A DNA stretch of 64,000 nucleotides from the NCBI GenBank assembly GCA_020622085.1, contig JAHRYM010000001.1, positions 1,449,293-1,513,292 on the forward strand, given 5' to 3'. The notes under the pieces are model-generated. The model ran no database searches and was not told the origin of the DNA. It saw only the letters and a list, made by a program, of their open reading frames with translations. Source of the stretch: Paracoccaceae bacterium (GTDB taxonomy: Bacteria; Pseudomonadota; Alphaproteobacteria; Rhodobacterales; Rhodobacteraceae). The position numbers and the translations under genes were made by a program. Positions 34,087-43,474 of the stretch are shown here, piece after piece; within the stretch, counting starts at the first letter, position 1; every line of letters starts with the position of its first letter.

Positions 34087-34739
34087 CGGGCAAGCCGGAT
34101 CTCTTGTCGCTGAATGCGCTCGCCGTCGCGCGCGGCGGCGTTCCCGTTCTGGAAGGGGTGAGCTTCAACCTGTCTGCCGGAGATCTCCTGATCCTGCGGG
34201 GGCCGAACGGGATCGGCAAGACCACGCTTTTGCGCACGATCGCGGGCCTTCAGGCGCCGCTTGCGGGCCGTGTCAGCTGCGTGCCCGAGGCGATTGCCTA
34301 TGCTGCCCATGCCGACGGGCTGAAATCGACGCTGACGGTGGCCGAGAACCTGCGGTTCTGGGCGGCGATCCATGGCACGGCCGGGATCGACGCGGCGCTT
34401 GAAGGCATGAACCTGACCGCGCTTGCCGGCCGGATGGCCGCAAACCTTTCGGCCGGTCAGAAACGGCGGCTGGGTCTTGCGCGGCTTCTGGTCACGGGGC
34501 GGCCGGTCTGGGCGCTCGACGAGCCCACGGTGTCGCTGGACAGGGCCTCGGTCGCATTGTTCGGGCGGGCGGTGGCCGCGCATCTGGCGCAAGGGGGCGC
34601 TGCGGTGATTGCCACCCATGTCGATCTTGGCCTTGATGATGCGCAGGTGCTGGATCTTGCCCCCTTCCGGGCATTCTCCCCGGCCGAGGGCGGCCGCAGC
34701 ACCGCCTTCGAGGGTGATTTCGGCGGGGCCTTCCTGTGA
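34083..34739 (+). CDS. ccmA: Heme exporter ATP-binding protein CcmA
   Basis: This 218-residue ABC ATPase has Walker [14 protein letters not shown], signature [15 protein letters not shown] and Walker [13 protein letters not shown]. CcmA with CcmB and CcmC forms the CcmABCD complex that uses ATP to release holo-CcmE during cytochrome c maturation (system I). It corresponds to helA of Rhodobacter capsulatus. It overlaps its neighbours by four bases on both sides, showing tight operon coupling. Confidence 0.95.
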   Translation: MTGKPDLLSLNALAVARGGVPVLEGVSFNLSAGDLLILRGPNGIGKTTLLRTIAGLQAPLAGRVSCVPEAIAYAAHADGLKSTLTVAENLRFWAAIHGTAGIDAALEGMNLTALAGRMAANLSAGQKRRLGLARLLVTGRPVWALDEPTVSLDRASVALFGRAVAAHLAQGGAAVIATHVDLGLDDAQVLDLAPFRAFSPAEGGRSTAFEGDFGGAFL

Positions 34740-35392
34740 TTGCGCTCCTGCTCCGCGACCTTCGGCTTTCGGTCCGTTCGGGCGGCGGCTTCGGGCTGGG
34801 GCTTGCCTTCTTCCTGCTGGTGGCGACGCTGGTGCCGTTCGGGGTCGGTGCCGAGGCTGCGGTGCTGTCGCGGATCGCTTCCGGCATCCTCTGGGTGGGG
34901 GCGCTGCTTGCCTGCCTCCTGTCGCTCGACCGGATCTTCGCGCTTGATCACGAGGACGGCTCGCTTGACCTGCTGGCGACGGCGCCAATCCCGCTTGAAG
35001 GCGTGGCGGCCGTCAAGGCTGCGGCACACTGGATCGTGACCGGCCTACCGCTGACGCTGATCGCGCCGGTTCTGGGCGTGCTTCTGAGCCTTCCGGGGGC
35101 GGGTTACGCGCCGCTGGTGCTGTCGCTCCTGCTGGGAACTCCGGCCCTGTCGGCGATCGGCACCTTCGGCGCCGCACTGACGGTGGGGGTGCGGCGTGGC
35201 GGGCTCCTGATGTCGCTTCTGGTGCTGCCGCTTTACGTGCCGACTCTGATCTTCGGCGCCGAGGTGGCGCGGCGCGGCGCCGCAGGGCTGGACAACAGCA
35301 CGGCTTTGCTGATGCTGGGCGGGATCACGGCGGGGACGATGGCGCTTCTGCCGTTCGCATCGGCTGCGGCAATCCGCGCGGGCCTTCGCTAG
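34736..35392 (+). CDS. ccmB: Heme exporter membrane protein CcmB
   Basis: This 218-residue protein has six membrane spans and the CcmB pattern [14 protein letters not shown] at the start and [20 protein letters not shown] near residue 75. It is the membrane partner of CcmA. The start is GTG 34736 in a GTGA overlap with the ccmA stop. A 53-bp spacer then separates it from ccmC, the only gap in the ccm run. Confidence 0.94.
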   Translation: MIALLLRDLRLSVRSGGGFGLGLAFFLLVATLVPFGVGAEAAVLSRIASGILWVGALLACLLSLDRIFALDHEDGSLDLLATAPIPLEGVAAVKAAAHWIVTGLPLTLIAPVLGVLLSLPGAGYAPLVLSLLLGTPALSAIGTFGAALTVGVRRGGLLMSLLVLPLYVPTLIFGAEVARRGAAGLDNSTALLMLGGITAGTMALLPFASAAAIRAGLR

Positions 35393-35445
35393 AGCGCACT
35401 TGATATTGGGTTGAGAGACCGGAAAAGAGGGGCTAGCAAGCCATC

Positions 35446-36174
35446 ATGTCGATCTGGGAATACGCCAATCCGAAACGCTTCATGCAGACATCCGGGGCGC
35501 TGCTGCCCTGGGTCAGCATCGCGGCCGTGATCCTGACGGTGGCTGGCCTGGTCTGGGGTTTCTTCTTCACTCCCGACGACTATCGCCAGGGGTCGACCGT
35601 CAAGATCATCTATCTGCATGTGCCTTCGGCGATGATGGCGATCAACATCTGGATAATGATGCTTGTCACCTCGATCATCTGGCTGGTCCGGCGCCATCAC
35701 GTATCGGCGCTGGCGGCGAAGGCCGCAGCCCCCATCGGGCTGACCATGACGCTGATCGCTCTTGTCACCGGCGCCTTCTGGGGGCAGCCGATGTGGGGCA
35801 CCTGGTGGGCCTGGGATCCGCGGCTGACCGCGTTCCTGATCCTGTTCCTGTTCTACCTTGGCTATATCGCACTGTGGGAAGCGATCGAAAGCCCCGATGG
35901 CGCTGCGGACCTGACCTCGATCCTGTGCATCGTCGGCTCGGTATTCGCGCTGCTCAGCCGCTATGCGGTGCTGTTCTGGAACCAGGGCCTGCATCAGGGG
36001 GCATCGCTGTCGATGGACAAGCGCGAACACGTCGCGGACGTGTTCTGGTTGCCGCTCCTGGTGTCGATCGCGGGGTTCGTGCTGGGGTTCGTGGCGCTCA
36101 TGCTTCTTCGGACCCGGACCGAGATCCGCTCGCGCCGGTTGCGCGCGCTCGAGGCGCGGGAAAGGATGTCGTGA
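35446..36174 (+). CDS. ccmC: Heme-handling protein CcmC
   Basis: This 242-residue protein has six spans and the tryptophan-rich heme-binding WWD motif GQPMWGTWWAWDPRLTAFLI. Flanking heme-ligand histidines lie in YLHVPSAMMA and NQGLHQGASLS. CcmC delivers heme to the chaperone CcmE. ccmE, ccmF and ccmH are not in this cluster, as in Rhodobacter where they lie elsewhere. The last bases overlap ccmD. Confidence 0.97.
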   Translation: MSIWEYANPKRFMQTSGALLPWVSIAAVILTVAGLVWGFFFTPDDYRQGSTVKIIYLHVPSAMMAINIWIMMLVTSIIWLVRRHHVSALAAKAAAPIGLTMTLIALVTGAFWGQPMWGTWWAWDPRLTAFLILFLFYLGYIALWEAIESPDGAADLTSILCIVGSVFALLSRYAVLFWNQGLHQGASLSMDKREHVADVFWLPLLVSIAGFVLGFVALMLLRTRTEIRSRRLRALEARERMS

Positions 36175-36332
36175 TGATGCCCGAGCTTGGAAAATATGCC
36201 GCGACCGTGCTTTCGGCCTATGGCATTTCGCTGGTGTTGCTGGCGGGGCTGATCGCGTTCAGCCTCTGGCGGTCCGTCCGGGTCCGGCGCGCCTTGGCCG
36301 AACAGGAAGCGAGGATGCAGCGGCATGACTAG
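36174..36332 (+). CDS. ccmD: Heme exporter small membrane protein CcmD
   Basis: This 52-residue protein has one membrane helix (YAATVLSAYGISLVLLAGLIAF) followed by a basic, cytoplasmic tail (WRSVRVRRALAEQEARMQR), as expected for CcmD, which holds the CcmABC complex with holo-CcmE. The start ATG 36174 shares a base with the ccmC stop; its stop overlaps the ccmG start. Size and context make the call firm despite low sequence conservation. Confidence 0.92.
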   Translation: MMPELGKYAATVLSAYGISLVLLAGLIAFSLWRSVRVRRALAEQEARMQRHD

Positions 36333-36864
36333 GATTTCGGGGCTGATGATCCTGCCGCCGGTGCTGTTCTTCGGGTTGGCTGGTGTCTTCATCTGGGGCA
36401 TGGCGCGGCCCGATCCTTCGGCGATCCCTTCGGTGCTGATCGGCCAGGAGGCGCCGGCCGTCACCGCAGCCGGGTTCCCCGGCGCCCCCGGCTTCACCAC
36501 TGGCACCCTGCGCGACGGCAAGGTGAAGATCGTCAACTTCTGGGCAAGCTGGTGTGGCCCCTGCCGGGCCGAACATCCCGGCCTGATGGCGCTTTCAAAG
36601 GAGGGCGTGCCGGTCTACGGCGTGAACTACCGCGATCGGCCCGGCGATGCGCAGGCCTTTCTGGCCGAGTTGGGCAATCCCTACACGGCCATCGGCACCG
36701 ACGATAAGGCCAGGATGGGGTTTGAATGGGGTGTCACATCGGTGCCCGAAAGCTTCGTGGTGGATGGCGAGGGCCGGGTGATCAAGCGCATCACCGGCCC
36801 GCTGGTCGAACGCGTCATCTCCAGTGACCTGCGCCCGGCGCTCAGGCAGGCGGCGGGCGGCTGA
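36325..36864 (+). CDS. ccmG: Thiol:disulfide interchange protein CcmG (DsbE)
   Basis: This 179-residue periplasmic thioredoxin-like protein is anchored by an N-terminal span (LMILPPVLFFGLAGVFIWGM) and has the active site WCGPC with Cys77 and Cys80. The DsbE features GVNYRDRPGDAQAFL and GVTSVPESFVVDGEGRV (cis-Pro loop) are present. It reduces the apocytochrome c CXXCH motif before heme ligation. The electrons come from CcdA, encoded at 53490. It corresponds to helX in Rhodobacter capsulatus and is the last gene of the yajC-to-ccmG run. Confidence 0.96.
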   Translation: MTRISGLMILPPVLFFGLAGVFIWGMARPDPSAIPSVLIGQEAPAVTAAGFPGAPGFTTGTLRDGKVKIVNFWASWCGPCRAEHPGLMALSKEGVPVYGVNYRDRPGDAQAFLAELGNPYTAIGTDDKARMGFEWGVTSVPESFVVDGEGRVIKRITGPLVERVISSDLRPALRQAAGG

Positions 36865-36885
36865 TCGGGGCGCAAAGCCGGTGCC

Positions 36886-36975
36886 TCAGTGGCCGTTGAT
36901 CAGGCAGAGCCAGAAGACAAAAAGCAGTATTTCGCAAAGCGGAATGCACATCCGCCGAAGGGTATCCAGAACCAT
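36886..36975 (-). CDS. Possible 29-residue membrane microprotein
   Basis: A minus-strand frame from ATG 36975 to TGA 36886 encodes 29 residues. The first 12 are amphipathic and basic (MVLDTLRRMCIP), followed by a hydrophobic helix (LCEILLFVFWLCLIN) and a short polar end (GH). It lies in the otherwise empty 256-bp space between ccmG and the TM2 gene, convergent with ccmG. No strong Shine-Dalgarno sequence is present (GCGAG about 10 bases upstream). The composition is typical of bacterial single-span microproteins, but I recognise no named family. It could also be chance. Confidence 0.4.
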   Translation of the reverse strand: MVLDTLRRMCIPLCEILLFVFWLCLINGH

Positions 36976-37120
36976 CGTCTACTCGCTACTGTGAAACTCA
37001 TGTCACCTTGTCGCTTAAAGTTGCGTCAAAGTTGGGGCAAGGCAACCCGTCGTTTCGCAAAATGCAAATCCAGACGGAATAACAGTGTTTCCGCGAAAAT
37101 GGTGAAGGTGTCGGGACCGC

Positions 37121-37459
37121 TCACACTTCGGGCCGAGTCGTCAGCGCGACTTCATTGATGATCCGGGCGCGTTTGGTGGCGGCATCCTTCTCGATCAGGC
37201 CGCCGATCAGGAAGGCATCAACCAGAACCCAGACAAGGCCAGCGATCAGGAACGGAATCCCGATCACGACCGCGCTGGCGATCAAACCGCCCCAGATCAA
37301 GGCAACCTGTGCCGCACCGACGCCCGATGAGCCGAGATAAAACCGATGCGCCGAAAACCCGCCCAACATGAACCACAGGAGATAAGCCACGCCGCTGGAT
37401 TTCTTTTCATTCGTGAGCCGTTGTTCCACAAGCATCTGTTGTTGTGTCGAGAGTTGCAT
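37121..37459 (-). CDS. TM2 domain-containing membrane protein
   Basis: This 112-residue protein has a short polar N-terminus and the TM2 domain: SGVAYLLWFMLGGFSAHRFYLG, then SGVGAAQVALIWGG and a second span with VWVLVDAFLIGGLIEKD. The G-x-x-G-x-H-R-F-Y-L-G element between two spans, and the Asp in the last helix, define TM2. The function is unknown; it is a small inner-membrane protein. TTCCTCC ahead of the start (GGAGGAA on the minus strand) is a good ribosome binding site. It is separated from acnA by the acnA terminator, so it has its own transcript. Confidence 0.88.
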   Translation of the reverse strand: MQLSTQQQMLVEQRLTNEKKSSGVAYLLWFMLGGFSAHRFYLGSSGVGAAQVALIWGGLIASAVVIGIPFLIAGLVWVLVDAFLIGGLIEKDAATKRARIINEVALTTRPEV

Positions 37460-37517
37460 TGTTCCTCCGCAGGCGTTCCTTGTCGGTAATAACTATCACC
37501 AAATTGTGTCCCGGCAA

Positions 37518-37549
37518 TTAAAAAGGCCGCAGGCCCGGTGGCCTGCGGC
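37518..37549 (-). terminator. Intrinsic terminator after acnA
   Basis: On the minus strand GCCGCAGGCC (37540-37549) pairs perfectly with GGCCTGCGGC (37526-37535) around a CGGT-type four-base loop and is followed by CCTTTTTAA. It begins 16 bp past the acnA stop codon. Confidence 0.88.
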
Positions 37550-37565
37550 GCCGGTCTTTGGGCCC

Positions 37566-40319
37566 TCAGTGGCGGGCGAGGTTGCGCAGCACGTAGTGCA
37601 GCACGCCGCCGTTCTGAAGGTATTCGATCTCGACCTCGGTATCGATCCGGCTCTTGATCTGGATCGTCTTCGTCGTGCCGTCCGCGCAGGTGATGGTGCA
37701 GGGCACCAGGCTCAGCGGTGCGATCTTGCCTTCCAGACCTTCGATGGTGACGGTCTCATTTCCCTTCAGCCCCAGCGTCTTGCGGTTTTCACCCGGCAGG
37801 AATTCGAAGGGAATGACGCCCATGCCGATCAGGTTCGACCGGTGGATGCGCTCGAACGACTCGGCCACCACCGCCTTGACGCCCAGAAGGTTGGTGCCCT
37901 TGGCCGCCCAGTCGCGGCTGGAACCGGCGCCGTATTCGATGCCGCCGAAGATCACCAGCGGCACGCCAGCCGCCTGATACTCCATCGAGGCATCGTAGAT
38001 CGAGGTCTGCTGGCCGTCCGGCCCCTTGGTGTAGCCGCCTTCGACGCCGTCCAGCATCTCGTTCCTGATGCGGATATTGGCGAAGGTGCCGCGCATCATC
38101 ACTTCGTGGTTGCCGCGGCGCGAGCCGTAGCTGTTGAAGTCGGCGGGCGCGACCTGACGTTCGGTCAGGTATTTCCCGGCCGGGGTGGTCGGCTTGAACG
38201 ACCCGGCGGGGCTGATGTGGTCAGTGGTGATCATGTCGCCCAGGATCGCGAGGATCCGCGCGCCGTGGATGTTCGAGATGTGACCCGCATCCTTCGACAT
38301 GCCGCGGAAATAGGGCGGGTTCTGGATATAGGTCGAGGTCGGCGGCCAGTCGTAGGTTTCCGAATCCGTCGTCTCGACCGCCTGCCAGAGGGCATCGCCC
38401 TTGAACACATCGGCGTATTTCGCCTGGAAGGCCGCACGGGTCACGGTCGCTTCGACCAGATCCGAGACTTCCTTCGAGGTTGGCCAGATGTCCTTCAGGT
38501 AGACCGGCTTGCCGTCCGGGGTATGGCCCAGCGGATCCTTCGTCAGGTCGATGTTCATGTCGCCCGCGATGGCATAGGCGACGACAAGCGGCGGGCTGGC
38601 CAGATAGTTGGCGCGCACGTCAGGGCTGATGCGGCCCTCGAAGTTGCGGTTCCCCGACAGGACGGCCGTGGCCACCAGATCGTTGTCCGCAATCGCTTTC
38701 GAGATTGCCGGATCGCCCAGCGGACCGGAGTTGCCGATGCAGGTCGTGCAGCCGAAGCCCACCAGGTTGAAGCCGATGGCGTCGAGGTCTTCCTGCAGGT
38801 TCGCGGCCTTCAGGTATTCCGCCACCACCTGCGATCCGGGCGCAAGCGAGGTCTTGACCCAGGGCTTGCGGGTCAGGCCAAGCGCGCGCGCCTTGCGGGC
38901 CACGAGGCCCGCCCCGATCATCACATAGGGGTTCGAGGTGTTGGTGCAGGATGTGATCGCCGCGATCACCACCGAGCCGTCGCGGATCGCATAGTCGGTG
39001 CCAGCCACGGCTGCGGCGCGGCGCGGGTCCGCCGGCGGGGCGGAAATGCCGCCTTCCGATCCCATGTCCTTGGCATCGCAGGAAACGTCCACGCCGCGGT
39101 AATCGGCGACGACGCGGTAGAAGCCGCGCGCCGAGTCGGTCAGCGGAACATAGTCCTGCGGGCGTTTGGGGCCCGAGATCGCGGGGACGATCCCGGCCAT
39201 GTCGAGGTGCAGGGTCGAGGTGTAGATCGGCGCGTAATCCGGGCCGCGCCACATGCCGTTTTCCTTGGCATAGGCTTCCACCAGCGCGATGCGATCCTCG
39301 TCGCGGCCGGTGTTGCGCAGGTAGCGCAGCGTTTCATTGTCGATCGGGAAGAAGCCGCAGGTGGCGCCGTATTCGGGGGCCATGTTGGCGATCGTCGCGC
39401 GGTCGGCCAGCGGCAGGTGATCCAGACCTTCACCGTAGAATTCGACGAACTTGTTGACCACGCCGTGTTTGCGCAGCATCTGCACGACCTTCAGCACCAG
39501 ATCTGTCGCGGTGGTGCCTTCGACCATCTTGCCGGTCAGCTTGAAGCCCACGACTTCGGGGATCAGCATGGAGACCGGCTGGCCCAGCATCGCCGCTTCG
39601 GCCTCGATCCCGCCGACGCCCCAGCCGAGGACGGCCAGGCCGTTGACCATCGTGGTGTGGCTGTCGGTGCCCACGAGCGTGTCCGGGTAGGCCACGGTTT
39701 CGCCGTTCTGGTCGGTGTCGGTCCAGACGGTCTGCGCCAGGTATTCCAGGTTCACCTGGTGGCAGATGCCGGTGCCGGGCGGCACGACGCGGAAGTTGTT
39801 GAAGGCGTTCTGGCCCCATTTCAGGAACTGGTAGCGTTCCATGTTGCGCTTGTATTCCAGCTCGACGTTCTTCTGGAAGGCGCGGGGGGTGCCGAATTCG
39901 TCGATCATCACCGAATGGTCGATGACCAGATCCACGGGGTTCAGCGGGTTGATCTTTTGTGCGTCGCCGCCCAGCGCCTTGATGCCGTCGCGCATCGCGG
40001 CCAGGTCTACGACCGCCGGAACGCCGGTGAAGTCCTGCATCAGCACGCGGGCCGGACGATAGGCGATCTCGCGCGGGTTCTGGCCGCCCTTGACCGCCCA
40101 TTCGGCGAAGGCGCGGATGTCATCGACCGACACGGTGAAGCCGCCGTCTTCGAACCGGAGCATGTTTTCCAGAACGACCTTGAGGCTGGCGGGCAGGCGG
40201 CTGAAATCGCCCAGGCCTGCGGCCTGCGCCGCCGGGATCGAGTAATAGGACACGGTCTTTCCGCCCGCGCTGAGGCTGCGGCGGGTCTTGGCGCTATCTT
40301 GGCCGGTGACGATGGTCAT
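37566..40319 (-). CDS. acnA: Aconitate hydratase A
   Basis: This 917-residue enzyme interconverts citrate and isocitrate in the TCA cycle using a [4Fe-4S] cluster. The three cluster ligands are visible: Cys458 in [10 protein letters not shown], and Cys524 and Cys527 in [13 protein letters not shown], with the spacing of E. coli AcnA. Other conserved parts are [14 protein letters not shown], and [14 protein letters not shown] in the swivel domain. ATG 40319 ([16 protein letters not shown]) is the usual start; the frame continues 12 codons upstream without conservation. It is monocistronic, with its own terminator and a 270-bp upstream region that holds a palindromic site. Confidence 0.97.
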   Translation of the reverse strand: MTIVTGQDSAKTRRSLSAGGKTVSYYSIPAAQAAGLGDFSRLPASLKVVLENMLRFEDGGFTVSVDDIRAFAEWAVKGGQNPREIAYRPARVLMQDFTGVPAVVDLAAMRDGIKALGGDAQKINPLNPVDLVIDHSVMIDEFGTPRAFQKNVELEYKRNMERYQFLKWGQNAFNNFRVVPPGTGICHQVNLEYLAQTVWTDTDQNGETVAYPDTLVGTDSHTTMVNGLAVLGWGVGGIEAEAAMLGQPVSMLIPEVVGFKLTGKMVEGTTATDLVLKVVQMLRKHGVVNKFVEFYGEGLDHLPLADRATIANMAPEYGATCGFFPIDNETLRYLRNTGRDEDRIALVEAYAKENGMWRGPDYAPIYTSTLHLDMAGIVPAISGPKRPQDYVPLTDSARGFYRVVADYRGVDVSCDAKDMGSEGGISAPPADPRRAAAVAGTDYAIRDGSVVIAAITSCTNTSNPYVMIGAGLVARKARALGLTRKPWVKTSLAPGSQVVAEYLKAANLQEDLDAIGFNLVGFGCTTCIGNSGPLGDPAISKAIADNDLVATAVLSGNRNFEGRISPDVRANYLASPPLVVAYAIAGDMNIDLTKDPLGHTPDGKPVYLKDIWPTSKEVSDLVEATVTRAAFQAKYADVFKGDALWQAVETTDSETYDWPPTSTYIQNPPYFRGMSKDAGHISNIHGARILAILGDMITTDHISPAGSFKPTTPAGKYLTERQVAPADFNSYGSRRGNHEVMMRGTFANIRIRNEMLDGVEGGYTKGPDGQQTSIYDASMEYQAAGVPLVIFGGIEYGAGSSRDWAAKGTNLLGVKAVVAESFERIHRSNLIGMGVIPFEFLPGENRKTLGLKGNETVTIEGLEGKIAPLSLVPCTITCADGTTKTIQIKSRIDTEVEIEYLQNGGVLHYVLRNLARH

Positions 40320-40404
40320 GGAAACTTGCTCCCTTCCGTGTGATGGGTGTCGCAATCCGGCTTCTGCCGTATCACGCGCTTTGCTACAAGGGTTTCGCTG
40401 CGAA

Positions 40405-40426
40405 ATTGTATACCATTGTGCACAAT
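40405..40426. promoter_or_regulatory. A/T-rich palindromic site upstream of acnA
   Basis: ATTGTGCACAAT at 40415-40426 is a perfect 12-bp palindrome, immediately preceded by ATTGTATAC at 40405-40413. Motifs such as ATTGTATACAAT are recognised by GntR-family (FCD) regulators in proteobacteria. The site lies about 90 bp upstream of the acnA start and about 210 bp upstream of the DUF1223 gene in a divergent spacer, so it could control either. The regulator is not known from this window. Confidence 0.4.
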
Positions 40427-40633
40427 TCTTTGCAATTGCCGGCTTGCTCCCGGGCGCGCCAGCAGGTCACGTGTCGGTGTTGGGGGATTCGGGGCTGGAA
40501 ATGGCATCATGTGAATCGCAAAACCTTGATTGGTCATCAAGGCAGGTGTTGCCTTACGACAAGACAATGGGGATAGCGGATACAGGCAGCAATGATGGCC
40601 CGATTGAATGCCGCCCGGCGCGGTGGTGAGGTG

Positions 40634-41359
40634 ATGGATCGTGTGGCAAGAGGCGCTGCCCTTTCGTTGATCCTGGCCCTGCTTCCGGGGGGGCTTCCCG
40701 GCTCGGCAGCCGCTGAACCTTCTGCCGGCGTGCCGGTGGTGGTGGAGCTTTTCACCTCGCAGGGGTGTTCGTCCTGTCCGCCGGCCGATGCTTTGCTGGC
40801 GACCCTGGCGACGCGCGAGGATGTCATCGCCCTGGCGTTGCATGTCGACTACTGGGATTACATCGGCTGGGAGGACGAATTTGCCGAATCCGCCTTCACC
40901 GAACGGCAGAAGATGTATGCCCGTGCCGCCGGGGCCCGGACGATCTACACGCCGCAGATGATCGTCGGCGGGATGGAGCATCTTGTCGGTGTCCGGCCCG
41001 AGGAGCTTTCCGCGCTGATCGGCCAGCACCTTGCCACGCCGCTCCCGGTGGCCGTCCGGCTCAGCCGCAGTGATGGCAGCCTGCTGATCGATGCAAGCGC
41101 CGAACGGCCGCTCGAACGGCCGGCAGTGGTCCAGCTTGTGCGCTACCTGCCCTCCGAAACGGTCGAGATCACGCGCGGCGAGAATGCGGGCCAGCGGGTG
41201 ACCTATGCCAATATCGTGCAGGACTGGACCGATATCGGGGTCTGGGACGGCGCCGCGCCGCTGTCGCTGCGTGAAACGATCAGCGGGTCGTCCCCCGCCG
41301 TGGTGATCGTGCAGGAAGTCGGTGCAGGGCGCATCCTTGGTGCCGCGCGCCTGTGGTGA
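40634..41359 (+). CDS. DUF1223 secreted thioredoxin-fold protein
   Basis: This 241-residue protein has a signal peptide (MDRVARGAALSLILALLPGG, cleavage near SAAAEP) and the DUF1223 core VVVELFTSQGCSSCPPADALL with a CxxC pair. It continues with HVDYWDYIGWEDEFAESAFTERQKMYA and TIYTPQMIVGG. The fold is thioredoxin-like, so a periplasmic redox role is possible but unproven. ATG 40634 is chosen because it gives a compact signal peptide; an in-frame ATG at 40592 would add 14 residues. It is convergent with the acyltransferase gene downstream (25 bp). Confidence 0.88.
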   Translation: MDRVARGAALSLILALLPGGLPGSAAAEPSAGVPVVVELFTSQGCSSCPPADALLATLATREDVIALALHVDYWDYIGWEDEFAESAFTERQKMYARAAGARTIYTPQMIVGGMEHLVGVRPEELSALIGQHLATPLPVAVRLSRSDGSLLIDASAERPLERPAVVQLVRYLPSETVEITRGENAGQRVTYANIVQDWTDIGVWDGAAPLSLRETISGSSPAVVIVQEVGAGRILGAARLW

Positions 41360-41384
41360 TGCGGCCCCCCGGCCCGGGCCAGTC

Positions 41385-42275
41385 TCAGCCGCGCCAGCGC
41401 CGGTGAATCCAGAACCACTGGTCCATATGCGCCCGAACCAGCGTTTCGAGACTGTCGTTGATCGCCTGGGTCATGCTTTCGGGATCCGAGGGCGGGATCG
41501 GCGCCTCGACGATGATTTCGAAATCAAGCCCGTTGTCCTGCCGGAGCCCGTAGACCGGGATCACCTCTGCGCCGTAGCGCAGCGCCAGATCGGCGGCCGA
41601 GGTGGCGGTGAAGGCGGTTTCGCCGAAAAACGTCAGCGGTGCGCCGTGGTTCATGTGCTGGTCCATCACCAGCCCGAGCATGCCCCCCGATTTCAGGAAC
41701 TTGACCATCTCGGCCAGACCGCGGCTGCCACGCGGGAACAGCGGCGTGCCGATGTTCGAGATGGTCTTGAGGTAATGTTCGTTGAACAGCGGGTTCGACA
41801 TCGGCTTGTAAAGCGCGCCGACCCGGTAGCCGCGGGCGATCAACGCGGCGCGGGCAACGTCGTAATTGCCGAAATGCCCGGTGGCAAGGATCACCGGGCG
41901 GTTTTCCCGATGCGCGGCCTCAAGCGCCGGGGCGCCGGGCCCGGTCAGCGGGATGGCGCGGATACGGTCGATGAATTCGGGGCCGGAATACATTTCGGCC
42001 AGGGTGCGACCGACATTGTCGGGCACCGCGCGCATCAGTCGGTGCACTTCGGATGCGGGCAGGTCGGGGCGGACCTTCGCCAGGTTCTCGCGGATGCGCC
42101 GGCTGTATCCGGCCAGCGGTGCGACGATCCGCGCCACCACCCAGCCCGCAAGCGGCACCCGCCAGCGGTACGGCAAAAGCCGCAATGTCCCCATGAAGCC
42201 AAGGAAGGCCGCATTGGTGATGCGGTCGGTAAGGGTGGGCCGGCTGGCGACCGGTGGGGAGGCGGCGTCGGACAT
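41385..42275 (-). CDS. LpxL/HtrB-like lysophospholipid or lipid A acyltransferase
   Basis: This 296-residue protein has the HX4D acyltransferase motif HFGNYD with His134 and Asp139, and the following G-x-L-Y-K-P-M-S-N-P-L-F-N segment. GMLGLVMDQHMNHGAPLTFFGETAFTA is the substrate-binding block typical of the LPLAT/lauroyl transferase superfamily. An N-terminal hydrophobic region suggests membrane association. It probably adds a secondary acyl chain to lipid A or a related lipid. ATG 42275 (MSDAASPPV) is chosen; the frame extends upstream without conservation. Confidence 0.87.
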   Translation of the reverse strand: MSDAASPPVASRPTLTDRITNAAFLGFMGTLRLLPYRWRVPLAGWVVARIVAPLAGYSRRIRENLAKVRPDLPASEVHRLMRAVPDNVGRTLAEMYSGPEFIDRIRAIPLTGPGAPALEAAHRENRPVILATGHFGNYDVARAALIARGYRVGALYKPMSNPLFNEHYLKTISNIGTPLFPRGSRGLAEMVKFLKSGGMLGLVMDQHMNHGAPLTFFGETAFTATSAADLALRYGAEVIPVYGLRQDNGLDFEIIVEAPIPPSDPESMTQAINDSLETLVRAHMDQWFWIHRRWRG

Positions 42276-42375
42276 GCACGGACTCTTGGAGCGCGGAAAC
42301 AGCCACCGCGCCGGCGCCGCAAGACATAGTCGCGGGGACCGCGCGGCGCAAGCCGGCCACCGGCATGCGCCTGCG

Positions 42376-43434
42376 TCAGTCCTCTTCCTCGTCGATCTGG
42401 AAGGTGATTTCCCCGGCTGCTTCCAGATCGCGGATCGCCGCGACGACCGTCCCCATCGCGGCTTCGGCGTCCTTGTCGCGGACGCGGCCAAGCCCTTCCA
42501 TTTCGTCGCGCAGCGTGCCCGCAAGGCGCTGCGAGATATTGGCGAGAATGAATTCGGCTGCTTCCGCTTCGCGCGGACCGGCACCGGCAAGGGCAGTGAC
42601 AAGCACGGTCTGGTCCACGGCGCGAGAGATCTTCGGCACGTCGCGCGGCGCGATGCGGGCCGGGATATGGGCGAAGGTGAAGATCACCTTGCGGACCTGT
42701 TCGGCAAAGCCCTGATCGGTTTCTTCCAGTCCGCGCAGAAGATCGTCGCGCAGAGTGCCCGTTGTCGCATTGAGGATCGCGCCCACCCGGTCGACCGGAG
42801 GGCTGGCAAAGGCGGTGACGGGCCGAGCCGTCAGTTGCGAAACCAGCGATTGCCCGACCCGTTCGACCGTGTCCGGCGCCACCGAACCTGTCTGCGACAC
42901 CGCATAGGCGATGCGGCGTGCCCGATCGCCCTGCAGACGCCCGAGCATGTTTGCGGCCCGTGCCACCGGCAGTTTCGAGAGCAGGATCGCGCAGACCTCG
43001 GGGCTTTCGTCCTGCAGGACCGACACCAGCGCCTCGGGCGTCATGTCGGCAATCACCTGCCAGGGATCGGTGGTTTCGCGCAGTCCTGCCGAACGGCGGA
43101 GCCGGTTCAGTGCCTGGTCGGACACATGGCCATCCACCGCTTGCAGCGCGGCTTCAAGCCCGCCGGCAAAGGACACGCCGACCGCCTCGACATGGGCCGC
43201 GAATTCGACCACCACCGAGAGCATGGTTTCCCGGTCGATCAGCCGCATCCGGCCCATTTCCTGCGTCAGCGCCACCTGGTGTTCGTCAGGCAGGTCGCGC
43301 AGCCGCAGTGGCGCCCCTTCCGACAAGAGAAGCCTTGCGATGATCGCGGCTTTCTGGCGGGCCGAAAGCGGCTCGGGGGGACGGGGCGCGAAGGACGGGG
43401 AAGGAGCGGGCAGGGCGGGCATCGGGGGAACCAT
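42376..43434 (-). CDS. fliG: FliG-family flagellar motor switch protein (orphan)
   Basis: This 352-residue protein shows FliG organisation. The N-terminal domain has SARQKAAIIARLLLSEGAPLRLRDLP, and the middle domain runs DMTPEALVSVLQDESPEVCAILLSKLPVARAANMLGRL, with the EHPQ-like element degenerate. The C-terminal motor domain has VRKVIFTFAHIPARIAPRDVPKISRAVDQTVLVTALAG and an acidic end. FliG sits in the C ring and takes torque from the stator. It begins with a Pro/Ala-rich stretch of about 30 residues not typical of FliG. ATG 43434 is the first ATG; TTG 43458 and ATG 43422 are alternatives. No other flagellar gene is in the window, so this is an isolated and rather divergent copy. Confidence 0.82.
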   Translation of the reverse strand: MVPPMPALPAPSPSFAPRPPEPLSARQKAAIIARLLLSEGAPLRLRDLPDEHQVALTQEMGRMRLIDRETMLSVVVEFAAHVEAVGVSFAGGLEAALQAVDGHVSDQALNRLRRSAGLRETTDPWQVIADMTPEALVSVLQDESPEVCAILLSKLPVARAANMLGRLQGDRARRIAYAVSQTGSVAPDTVERVGQSLVSQLTARPVTAFASPPVDRVGAILNATTGTLRDDLLRGLEETDQGFAEQVRKVIFTFAHIPARIAPRDVPKISRAVDQTVLVTALAGAGPREAEAAEFILANISQRLAGTLRDEMEGLGRVRDKDAEAAMGTVVAAIRDLEAAGEITFQIDEEED

Positions 43435-43474
43435 CGCAAGCGGGCAGGGGTAGGCCAAGATTTGCGTCTTGTCG

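Noticed and set aside
37413-40343. Plus-strand open frame of nearly 980 codons opposite acnA
   Set aside because: Antisense shadow of aconitase. The translation is rich in His, Arg and Val and shows no family; acnA has all cluster ligands.
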